Below are positions 27,601-35,109 of a stretch of DNA of 64,000 nucleotides, in pieces. The DNA is from JAGTVG01 sp963699805 (GTDB lineage Bacteria > Bacteroidota > Bacteroidia > Cytophagales > Cyclobacteriaceae): the NCBI GenBank assembly GCA_963699805.1, contig CAVOVH010000009.1, positions 372,001-436,000 on the forward strand, read 5' to 3'. Position numbers and translations under genes: made by a program. Under the pieces are notes generated by a model. The model saw only the letters and a program-made list of their open reading frames with translations, was not told the DNA's origin and did not search any database. Each line of letters begins with the position of its first letter. Within the stretch, counting starts at the first letter, position 1.

Positions 27601-28074
27601 CCTTTCTCCATAGCTTCTCTTTCCGATATTTTTGGCGACTCGGCACTGGCCGGTGCATTACATTATGAAGCATATACGTTTGCATCGAGTTATATCGAAA
27701 ACCTTGGAAATGGAAAGTTCAGGATGGTTCCTTTTGATAATCATGCCCAGATATCCAATCAGAACGCAATATTGACTGAAGATGTAGATCTCGACGGAAA
27801 TATGGATATCATCATGGGGGGTAATCTGTATGGGGCGGAAGTCGAAACCACCCGGAATGACGCCGGCATTGGCATCCTCCTCAGAGGGGATGGAAAAGGA
27901 AATTTCACGCCGGTTCCCTTTCTACGAAGCGGGCTCTATGCGGATGGTGACATTAAAAATATGAAATGGCTAAAAACTTCCTCCGGGAAATTGCTGGTAT
28001 GTGCCAGAAATGGGGAAGAAATCCAGTTGATTGGCCTCAGTCAAAAGAGAGTGCTTGCAAAAGCTCCTGATTAG
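24631..28074 (+). CDS. Giant FG-GAP/VCBS repeat lipoprotein with ASPIC/UnbV domain (CRTAC1-like)
   Basis: The 1147-residue surface protein has a basic N-terminus, a lipoprotein signal ending in LLAIISC (the Cys is near residue 52), then many FG-GAP/VCBS units with calcium-binding loops of the form DxNxDGxxD, for example DVNNDGWSDVF and DINNDGYLDIY. An ASPIC/UnbV domain near 540-620 carries RGYRSSMEPVMHFGLG and the EVTWPNGR motif, and a second set of repeats follows. The architecture implies a seven-bladed propeller pair anchored in the outer membrane. Possible starts are 24631, 24685 and 24736; the second leaves a normal basic n-region. A paralogue lies at 31424, beyond a GH2 gene. Ligands are unknown. 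Confidence 0.88.
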   Translation: MNLKRPFRYCVEMDIFALMRWIKKIRSSILRKKDHMPWAISTIFILLAIISCESLKETKENQQFTLLKPSRTGIEFSNALIETHEMNVIIYQDFYSGGGVAIGDVNNDGWSDVFLTGNMVPAKLYLNLGNLKFKDITEQSGLSDMGKGWYTGTTMIDINNDGYLDIYLGKSGLEEAEDRQNLLFINQGDGTFSEQARDYGLDHPGYAVNATFFDYDNDGDLDMYLVNQGPEKYEGGNAEYLRNEVHVFAGDKLFENIGHKFIDVTTEAGIYSSIIGFAHGVAAGDINEDGWEDLFVSNDFFEHDYIYLNNGDKTFREVTKEATKHISYFSMGNDMADYNNDGLLDIMVLDMVAEDNQRLKENLGGMKDHRFQVALKLGYHYQYMFNVLHLNNGNDTFSEIGQLAGVSTTDWSWAPVFADFDNDGWKDLYISNGIRKDIRNIDWGELYRDVRKLSGNNFEFEPVQWDLLLNSMPSKKISNYMFRNNGDLTFSKVSADWGLDIPSFSNGVAYGDLDHDGDLDLVVNNIDDYAFVFENHADRSGKNHYLRIQLRGDDKNKLALGAKVRIYYGDRFQYQQHYLTRGYRSSMEPVMHFGLGKDTLVNRIEVTWPNGRTSLLENVNANQEITFRLDESENKTFPSRMDQVPYFYDIPEKRGIEYLHTENEIDDYYREPLLPYKLSMLGPALAVSDVNGDGLDDFYIGGAFRYPGALFQQNQDGTFESIDVGLWQDERLFEDIGALFFDADQDGDPDLYVVSGGNEYKEGTEGLQDRLYLNDGKGKFKKDPDALPPMLSSGSRAVPADFDQDGDLDLFVGGRLVPGEYPRPADSYLLENRNGKFVNITEGSAPQFKKLGMVTDAVWLDIDLDQDLDLILAGEWMPITIFENHQGKFSRLENEDNGLRYSSGWWFSLAAHDFDQDGDLDLVAGNLGLNFKYKASESDPFEVYYLDYDHNNRYEIILAYRQDGKQYPVVDRVDLISSIPVLAEKFPKNDPFSIASLSDIFGDSALAGALHYEAYTFASSYIENLGNGKFRMVPFDNHAQISNQNAILTEDVDLDGNMDIIMGGNLYGAEVETTRNDAGIGILLRGDGKGNFTPVPFLRSGLYADGDIKNMKWLKTSSGKLLVCARNGEEIQLIGLSQKRVLAKAPD

Positions 28075-28184
28075 CCTTATAAAATCAAATCTTGATCATC
28101 AAACCCACCAAATACACCATTTTTCAATTATTAAAACTTGATTACTTAAAAAACGGGCTGAATAATTATATTTCTATCTATAGA

Positions 28185-30482
28185 TCATTTATTTAATTCA
28201 GGAATTAAAAAATTCGTTGTTTGCCTGTCTGGCTTATAAAGTAATACATAACTTGAATTCAATTGAGAATCATCCTCGATTTCCAGAACCAATTCGAACA
28301 TTTCCCCTTCCCAGTCAGGCATCCTGATCCTTGCTGTTGGACCTGCCAGGTTCTGATTGGGGGGCACTTCCATGAAATCCCATTGCATTAATTCGAGTTC
28401 TTTATCCCCAATGAGCTTGACAATCATTTTTCCTGGGGGAATTTTTTCAGGTGAATCATTCAGTAAAAAAAGATCCACCGTAAATTCTTCGTCTTTCTTC
28501 CAGGAAAATTTTTTCACACGACCACTGGCCAAAACAGGACGGCAGGATTCACTTACAGCGTCAAACGCAGGTTTGGGGCGGGCTGGCCAATTGATAAGGC
28601 TGTTATTGGCGGCAGTAGGCCAGGGTTCGTTAAAACACCAGTTCAAAGCCATGGAACAATAAGGCTTTTGCCGCCTGGCTTCCTCATAGATCACCTTGTA
28701 TCCCTGGCTCTGTACAAGCTGACCACGGCCAACCAGGGTTTCCAGATTGTCAGAGGAGCCAAAATAAACTTTCAACATATCCTCACATAACCAGGTATTT
28801 CCTACCCAGGCATTGTAAGCATGATGGGTCTCCCATACGGTGCCGGGTTTGGGCGGGAAAAGCTGGTCTGGCGGAATAAAGGATTCAAGGATCTCCACGG
28901 AGGATGGACCCGGCATTCCAAATTCAGTATAGGCGGTATTATGGGCTTGTGGCATCCATTGAAAGACCTCCTCGCCAGTCAACATATCCCTGAAAACATA
29001 ATTCCCATGACCTACCCCCATGATCGGGGAAGTTGGGATAAAAGGCCGCGCAGGATCCAGCCGGAAGGTCAGGCTGTTGAGCAAACGTAATGCCAGGGAC
29101 TGATCGGTCATGCCCGACCAGTTGTTGTACAATTCATTTCCCCCACACCACATCACGAGGCTTGGATGTTTTCTAAGCCGATGAATGATGGAGGAAGCTT
29201 CCTGTTCCAGTACAGCCAGGTAGTCAGGTGTCCCTTCATATGGGTTACAGGCCAGGGGAAAATCCTGCCAGACCAGAATCCCCTTTTCATCACATAGTTC
29301 AAAAAAGGCATCCTTGTTAACGATCGCCCCACCCCAGATCCTCAATAAGTTGAAATTCGCTTTTAATGCTAAATCCGTAAGGGTATCATAGGTCTGATGG
29401 GTGATGATCCCTGGGAAAATTTCGGGATTGACCCAGTTGGTTCCCCTGCAGAAGATCCTTCGTCCATTGATCTCCATCGTCATGGGAGGATTACTCCTGG
29501 ATTTCGGGAATCCCTCTACCTGCCAGGTACCAGGATTCATCACCAGTTTCACACGCCGGAATCCTATACGTCGGTGAACGGTCTGCTTCACCTCATTTTC
29601 ATTCATCAGACGTAATTCCACTTCATACAGATAGGGTACTCCCTGATCCCAGGGCCACCAAAGGAAAATATCCGGAACCTCAAAATCAATGCCCGGTTGG
29701 TTGTTCACGATCTGCCCTGTTCTCTTCAGAATTTCGACATCCACCTGGTTTCTGATGAGGATCTCATAAGACATCCCTTCTATTTCAGAACCGGAAAAAG
29801 TCAATGTGACGCTGGCGGTTGTAAGCTCCTCGTTTAACTGATAGTCGACATCCCAATCGTTCAATCCCTTCCGGCTGATAACCTGGATCCCTGTTTCATC
29901 CCAGATCCCGCAAGGGATCAGTCTTGGATGCCAGTCCCAACCATAACTTACGGCTGGTTTTACGGACCGGTCAGCTTGTGACCGGTCACGGTGTTCCTGT
30001 TGCGCTTTTGGAGCAGGATAAATATCCACCATCAATTCATTTTTATCCTTTAAATGATCCGTAAGATCCAGATCGACCGGGGTGAACATTCCTTCCTGGT
30101 AATGAAGCTTTTCCCCATTCAAATAAATATCAAATTCATAATCAATTCCTTTTGAAAAAAAGACTACGTGCTGGTTATCCGTAAAATCTGGTTTATCGAA
30201 AACCGTCCGATAGGTCCAGTACACATCCTCCATCCAGCCATAGTCCTTCCAGTTATCGGCATACCAGTAGGGTCCCCACTGATTCGCCCGGGCATAATCC
30301 AGCTGTACAGCTCCGGGCACTTCCGCCGGATACCAGTTTTCAGGTATCTTTTTCTTTTCCTGATGAAATCCGATTTCCCAGTTTAGTAGCAGGGAATCTC
30401 CCGATTGCACAGCATAGACGGCATTTAAATCCAACATGAATAATAGTGATAAAATGATCCTGTACTTGACAATTTTTTTCAT
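28185..30482 (-). CDS. Glycoside hydrolase family 2 protein, beta-mannosidase-like
   Basis: The 765-residue exported enzyme has a signal peptide (IILSLLFMLDLNAVYA), a jelly-roll sugar-binding domain (WYPAEVPGAVQLD, WTYRTVF), an immunoglobulin-like domain and a TIM barrel. The acid/base Glu lies in MWCGGNELYNNW near residue 449 and the nucleophile Glu in YTEFGMPG near 519, so the catalytic pair is intact. NLLRIWGGAIV and DFPLACNPY resemble beta-mannosidases and exo-beta-glucosaminidases rather than beta-galactosidases. It is transcribed against the two FG-GAP paralogues on each side. Probably it removes terminal beta-mannose or a related sugar in the periplasm. Confidence 0.88.
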   Translation of the reverse strand: MKKIVKYRIILSLLFMLDLNAVYAVQSGDSLLLNWEIGFHQEKKKIPENWYPAEVPGAVQLDYARANQWGPYWYADNWKDYGWMEDVYWTYRTVFDKPDFTDNQHVVFFSKGIDYEFDIYLNGEKLHYQEGMFTPVDLDLTDHLKDKNELMVDIYPAPKAQQEHRDRSQADRSVKPAVSYGWDWHPRLIPCGIWDETGIQVISRKGLNDWDVDYQLNEELTTASVTLTFSGSEIEGMSYEILIRNQVDVEILKRTGQIVNNQPGIDFEVPDIFLWWPWDQGVPYLYEVELRLMNENEVKQTVHRRIGFRRVKLVMNPGTWQVEGFPKSRSNPPMTMEINGRRIFCRGTNWVNPEIFPGIITHQTYDTLTDLALKANFNLLRIWGGAIVNKDAFFELCDEKGILVWQDFPLACNPYEGTPDYLAVLEQEASSIIHRLRKHPSLVMWCGGNELYNNWSGMTDQSLALRLLNSLTFRLDPARPFIPTSPIMGVGHGNYVFRDMLTGEEVFQWMPQAHNTAYTEFGMPGPSSVEILESFIPPDQLFPPKPGTVWETHHAYNAWVGNTWLCEDMLKVYFGSSDNLETLVGRGQLVQSQGYKVIYEEARRQKPYCSMALNWCFNEPWPTAANNSLINWPARPKPAFDAVSESCRPVLASGRVKKFSWKKDEEFTVDLFLLNDSPEKIPPGKMIVKLIGDKELELMQWDFMEVPPNQNLAGPTARIRMPDWEGEMFELVLEIEDDSQLNSSYVLLYKPDRQTTNFLIPELNK

Positions 30483-30575
30483 GGCACCTCAAATTAGCAA
30501 CAATTGATCAACCGAGGAAGAATTTTAAAATATTTTGAATATCAAAGTACCCAACACGGGCGCAAATGAACACCA

Positions 30576-30610
30576 AAGAGATGTCATCCCTTAAAGGGAT
30601 GACATCTCTT
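30576..30610. repeat. Perfect 35-bp palindrome (17-bp arms, 1-base centre)
   Basis: Arms AAGAGATGTCATCCCTT and AAGGGATGACATCTCTT are exact reverse complements around a single A. The site lies upstream of both flanking divergent genes, so it is not their terminator. It could be a hairpin-forming dispersed repeat, a dimeric protein binding site, or the fused ends of a small element. Confidence 0.9.
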
Positions 30611-30705
30611 CTTGATTACCCAGGCTGGCGTGGATGATAGATGCTGGATTGAACAACGACTCATCCGTGCCCGTTTCCTTATCTTCATCCTTCACAAGCG
30701 TCGTC

Positions 30706-30747
30706 ATCCCTGCCTTCCTGATCCTTTAGGCAGGTGGAAACAGGGAT
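30706..30747. repeat. Imperfect nested hairpin (ATCCCTGCC ... GGCAGG ... CAGGGAT)
   Basis: The outer ATCCCTG/CAGGGAT and inner CCTGCC/GGCAGG arms could form a branched or bulged hairpin. It shares the GTCATCCC wording with the nearby palindrome, so both may belong to one dispersed repeat family. Confidence 0.5.
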
Positions 30748-31143
30748 CTCCAGCCTCATTACTCGAGACATTTTTCTACTGGTAAAGCGGTTTTTATTTC
30801 CTGTGCGTTGTTTATTTGGACAAGATACTCTAAGGGACGCTCCACAGCCGCTGGGCCGAGTCCTTGCATTTAGCCTGCTTTTAATCCACACAAACCCTTA
30901 CTGATCCAAGGATTAAAAGAGGTCTCTCTGCAAAGACTGATATCAAAAAACCAGTATAGTTTCTTTCTTTATATCGAAGTTGGTGTGGGAGCGAGACATT
31001 TTCCGATACTTGAATCGGGTAAAAGCAGGAAGACACCAGTGACCGGGCGCACAAAGCCCGTCCAAACACCGGCACCAGAAAAGGTGACCCAGGGGATACT
31101 GGAAATCAATCCTTCAGGTCCACGGGTTTCCTGGATTGCCTTC

Positions 31144-31300
31144 GGAGGCCGTCTTAAAGTGTCATTTCTATCCCGCCTGTGGCGGGAAGAAAACCGATAA
31201 AGAATAAATCATTGATTATCAATCATTAACAGATTCCTCCCGGGTCCCCGACTTGATCGGGGAACACGGAATGACATATTGGACACTTTTGAGACAGCCT
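31144..31300. mobile_element. MITE-like element with about 20-bp imperfect terminal inverted repeats
   Basis: The left end GAGGCCGTCTTAAAGTGTC and the right end (read in reverse complement) GAGGCTGTCTCAAAAGTGTC are inverted copies with few differences. Inside are two strong hairpins, TCCCGCC/GGCGGGA at 31171-31187 and TCCCCGA/TCGGGGA at 31245-31263. The 157-bp element encodes nothing, so any movement would depend on a transposase elsewhere. No target-site duplication was confirmed. Confidence 0.55.
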
Positions 31301-31423
31301 CATCTCTTTGAGCGCTGGCTCACCCATGCCCTATTTATTACCTTTTTACATCACAGTAATGGATTTTACAAAGTAATTCTTATCAATTTTAAATAAATTA
31401 GCAGACTCCGGATTTGGCCGTAT

Positions 31424-34400
31424 ATGAGATATTGCATGAGGTATTATATTAAAATCTTCGTATTGGTATTATTCTCTGGATTTTTTTTGTTTAGTTGCCA
31501 GGAGAAAGGAAAGCTATTCCGGACCCTTCATTCCCGGAGTACGGGGATTACCTTCAATAACCACCTGGAAATCAATGATACCATCAATGGGGTGGTTTTT
31601 GAATATGTATACAATGGGGCCGGACTGGCCGTGGGGGATGTGAACAACGATGGTCTCAATGACCTTTTTTTTGCCGGAAACATGGTTTCTTCCCAGCTTT
31701 ACCTGAACCAGGGATCACTTACTTTTAAAGACATCACTGCCATGGCGGGCGTATCCACTGATCGCTGGTGTACCGGAACCTCCTTTATAGATATCAATGC
31801 GGATGGCCTCCTGGATCTCTATATCTGTGTGGCCGGATTGGGCACACCGGAGGATAAACGCAATATCTTCTTTATCAACCAGGGCGTTGATGAACAGGGC
31901 ATCCCACATTTCAAGGATCTGGCCAGTGAAATGAACCTTGCGGATGATGGTTATAGTACCATGGCTGTTTTTTTTGATTATGACAAGGACCAGGATCTCG
32001 ATGTTTATATCCTGACCAATGCCATGGAAGCCAAACTGCGGAATGCCCTGCGGCCAAGAAGGGTAAATGGAGAAGGACCGAGTACGGACCGCCTCTACCG
32101 GAACGATGGAAATGGGCATTTCACCAATGTGTCAAGGGAAGCCGGTATCCTGCAGGAAGGTTATGGCCTGGGCATTGGTATCTGTGATATCAACCAGGAT
32201 GGATGGACGGATGTGTATTGTTCCAATGATTTTTTATCCAATGACCTGCTCTGGATCAACAACCGGGACGGAACTTTTTCTGAACAATCGGCTACTTATT
32301 TCAAACATTTTACCAACAACGGGATGGGGATGGACATTGCGGACTATAACAATGACGGCTTACTGGATATCATTGTACTGGACATGCTTCCCATGAGCAA
32401 TCAAAGGCAAAAACAGATGATCGGATACAGAAACCTGACCCGGTTCTATGAAAGCCTGGATATGGGATATCACCCTCAATTCCTAAGGAATACCCTTCAG
32501 TTGAATCGGGGAAAATTCGATGACGGAAGATACCGGTTCAGCGAAATCGGATATCTTACTGGAGCTTATCAGACCGATTGGAGCTGGTCCCCACTATTGG
32601 CGGATTATGACAATGACGGTTGGAAGGATCTGTCCATAACGAATGGATACCGGAAAGATGTAACCAACCTGGATTATATTTATTTTACCCTGCAGGAGAA
32701 CATGATGTTTGGAACACGTCAGGCAAAAAGAGAACAGGCCATCTCGGCGATGAACGAACTTCCGGATGTTCAATTGCCTAATTTTATTTTCAGTAACAAT
32801 CAGGACCTTACTTTTACGGATAAATCAAAGGAATGGGGTCTGGATTATCCGACCTTTACCAATGGTACTGCCTATGCTGACCTCGATGAAGATGGTGATC
32901 TTGACCTTGTGATCAATAATATTGACCAGGAAGTGATCATCTTTAAAAATCTGACCAGTGAAAAAAAAGATCATCATTTTCTCAAAGTAAAATTTGACCG
33001 GTCAGTGAAAGATTTTGAGAAAATCGGCCTTAAGATCTGGGCATATCATCAACAGAACACACAATATTATGAATATTCGCCTTACCGGGGTTATAAATCC
33101 ACAGTAGGCCCTGAAATATTGATTGGATTGGGCAATTCAAAGTCCATCGATTCCCTGATCCTCCAGTGGCCCGACGGAAGCTCCCGGAAATGGCAAAAAC
33201 TAGACGCCGATTCTACCTTATGGTTGCGGAAAGATCCCTCCCCTGCCTCCGCTCCGGGACATATAATCCCGGGTTTTAATAAAGGAACCCACACGCTCAA
33301 GTTTACAGACCTGACTGAAGCCTATCACCTGAAAATCAAACACCAGGAACATTCAAGGAACGATCTTGATCAAATTCCCATCATCATGCACAACCTGGGT
33401 CAATATGGTCCAGGGATTGCAGTGGGTGATGTGAACCAGGATGGATTGGAAGATCTTTTTGTTGGAAACGACAGCAACTTTCCCGGATTTCTTATCCTTC
33501 AGCAGCCTGATAAGACATTTTCCAACATCCCGTTTCCCATGGATTCAGTGTATGAAGATCTGGGGGTACTTTTCTTTGATCCCGACCAGGATGGAGATCT
33601 TGACCTTTATGTGGTTTCAGGTGGTTCCAACTGGAATGATGGAGATCTGAAATATCAGGACCGTCTCTATCTGAACGATGGAGCCGGGCATTTTACCCGC
33701 TCAGAAGATGCCCTTCCATCCATTACATCTTCCGGGTCCTGTGTGATTGCAGGAGATTATGACATAGATGGGGACCTCGATCTTTTTGTCGGCGGCCGGA
33801 TCACCCCGAATAAATATCCTTCCACTCCGAAAAGTTATCTATTGGAAAATCAGGATGGAAAATTTAAGGATGTTTCCAGTAAGCTTGGTATCACGGGAGG
33901 ATACATCGGGATGGTAACCTCCGCACTCTGGACGGATCTCAATGGTGATCCGTTGCCTGATCTGATCATAACCGGTGAATACATGCCCATTACAGTTTTA
34001 ATCAATGAGGGTACAAAATTCAATAACAGAACGGCAGATTATCAACTTGAAAATACCAGCGGCTGGTGGAACAGTATCCACGGTGTGGACCTGGACCATG
34101 ATGGAGATATTGATTATGTCGTGGGTAATTATGGTTTAAATTCTTTCTTCAAACCGACCATTGATCATCCGGTAGAAATTTACGCCAATGATTATGATAA
34201 GAACGGATCTTTTGATCCCATCACGACTGTTTATATCCAGGACGAATCTTATATTCTTCATCCCAGGAACCTGATGATCGATCAGATCCCAAGTTTCGAA
34301 TACCGTTTCAGGACCTTCGACAAATACAGTACCACACCATTCAACCGTTCATTTACCGAAGAAGAGATCAGCAGTTCCCTACATCTTCAATGTAACATGC

Positions 34401-34963
34401 TTCAATCCATTATTCTGGAAAAAAAGGGAAATAATTTATTTGAAATCCATTCTCTGCCCAACGAAAGCCAGTTTGCCCCGGTTTATGGGATCGCTTTTGA
34501 CGATTTCAATCAAGATGGTCGGCCGGATCTTTTCCTGATTGGTAACAGCTATTCGGAGGAAACGGTCTATGGTTATTATGATGCTTCTTTCGGGTCGGTC
34601 CTGCTTAACCAGGGGAATTTTTCCTGGCACTTCCTTGAAAACAATCAAATCAACCTGATCGCTGACGGTGATAAAAAAGCTTTGTCAAAAGTAAAGATCG
34701 GAGATGGTCTCGGATACATCATGACTGAAAACGATGGCTTTCTACAGGCTTTTATTGTCAATCAACCACCAGGCGGGAGTTTTATCGAACTTGAAGAAGA
34801 TGACTGGTATGCCCTGGTTGAATATGAGAATGGTGAGACGGCCAGGTTTGAGTTCTACCATGGGGCTGGTTATCTTTCCCAGGATTCAAGGATTTTAATT
34901 AAAGAACCGCAGATGAAGGGCGTTAAAATTGTAAAATATTCAGGAAAATTGCGTAATTTTTAA
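31424..34963 (+). CDS. Giant FG-GAP/VCBS repeat lipoprotein with ASPIC/UnbV domain, second paralogue
   Basis: The 1179-residue protein has a lipoprotein signal (VLVLFSGFFLFSC, Cys near residue 25) and the same order of parts as the protein at 24631. FG-GAP units with loops such as DVNNDGLNDLF and DINADGLLDLY come first. An ASPIC/UnbV segment follows with YRGYKSTVGPEILIGLG and LQWPDGSSRKW, then further repeats with DVNQDGLEDLF and DPDQDGDLDLYVVSGG. Many stretches correspond one to one with the first paralogue, so an old duplication is likely. ATG 31424 and 31436 are both possible starts. It should be outer-membrane anchored and calcium dependent. The TonB receptor operon begins 147 bp downstream. 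Confidence 0.88.
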   Translation: MRYCMRYYIKIFVLVLFSGFFLFSCQEKGKLFRTLHSRSTGITFNNHLEINDTINGVVFEYVYNGAGLAVGDVNNDGLNDLFFAGNMVSSQLYLNQGSLTFKDITAMAGVSTDRWCTGTSFIDINADGLLDLYICVAGLGTPEDKRNIFFINQGVDEQGIPHFKDLASEMNLADDGYSTMAVFFDYDKDQDLDVYILTNAMEAKLRNALRPRRVNGEGPSTDRLYRNDGNGHFTNVSREAGILQEGYGLGIGICDINQDGWTDVYCSNDFLSNDLLWINNRDGTFSEQSATYFKHFTNNGMGMDIADYNNDGLLDIIVLDMLPMSNQRQKQMIGYRNLTRFYESLDMGYHPQFLRNTLQLNRGKFDDGRYRFSEIGYLTGAYQTDWSWSPLLADYDNDGWKDLSITNGYRKDVTNLDYIYFTLQENMMFGTRQAKREQAISAMNELPDVQLPNFIFSNNQDLTFTDKSKEWGLDYPTFTNGTAYADLDEDGDLDLVINNIDQEVIIFKNLTSEKKDHHFLKVKFDRSVKDFEKIGLKIWAYHQQNTQYYEYSPYRGYKSTVGPEILIGLGNSKSIDSLILQWPDGSSRKWQKLDADSTLWLRKDPSPASAPGHIIPGFNKGTHTLKFTDLTEAYHLKIKHQEHSRNDLDQIPIIMHNLGQYGPGIAVGDVNQDGLEDLFVGNDSNFPGFLILQQPDKTFSNIPFPMDSVYEDLGVLFFDPDQDGDLDLYVVSGGSNWNDGDLKYQDRLYLNDGAGHFTRSEDALPSITSSGSCVIAGDYDIDGDLDLFVGGRITPNKYPSTPKSYLLENQDGKFKDVSSKLGITGGYIGMVTSALWTDLNGDPLPDLIITGEYMPITVLINEGTKFNNRTADYQLENTSGWWNSIHGVDLDHDGDIDYVVGNYGLNSFFKPTIDHPVEIYANDYDKNGSFDPITTVYIQDESYILHPRNLMIDQIPSFEYRFRTFDKYSTTPFNRSFTEEEISSSLHLQCNMLQSIILEKKGNNLFEIHSLPNESQFAPVYGIAFDDFNQDGRPDLFLIGNSYSEETVYGYYDASFGSVLLNQGNFSWHFLENNQINLIADGDKKALSKVKIGDGLGYIMTENDGFLQAFIVNQPPGGSFIELEEDDWYALVEYENGETARFEFYHGAGYLSQDSRILIKEPQMKGVKIVKYSGKLRNF

Positions 34964-35109
34964 AATTTTGCCATTATTTTTAAACATAATGATGCGGTCG
35001 GACTGCTGATTTTTCAGGAAACATATTGTCATTATTTTTTTTGCAATCAAATCTTTCAGGACCCTTGTTTGATCTGTTTGAATATAAATCATCATGAATG
35101 ATCCCTTGA

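Larger units (their letters stand above)
30483..31423. other. Structured intergenic region with dispersed-repeat remains
   Basis: This 940-bp gap between divergent genes has no convincing gene. It holds a 35-bp perfect palindrome (30576-30610), a nested hairpin (30706-30747) and a MITE-like element (31144-31300). The short open frames within it on the minus strand (30685-31075) lack family features and cross the repeats. It appears to be an accumulation site for repeat insertions. Confidence 0.6.

Noticed and set aside
30685..31200. Three short frames in the gap between GH2 and the second FG-GAP gene
   Set aside because: They cross hairpins and repeat ends, have no signals or domains, and use codons unlike the neighbours.
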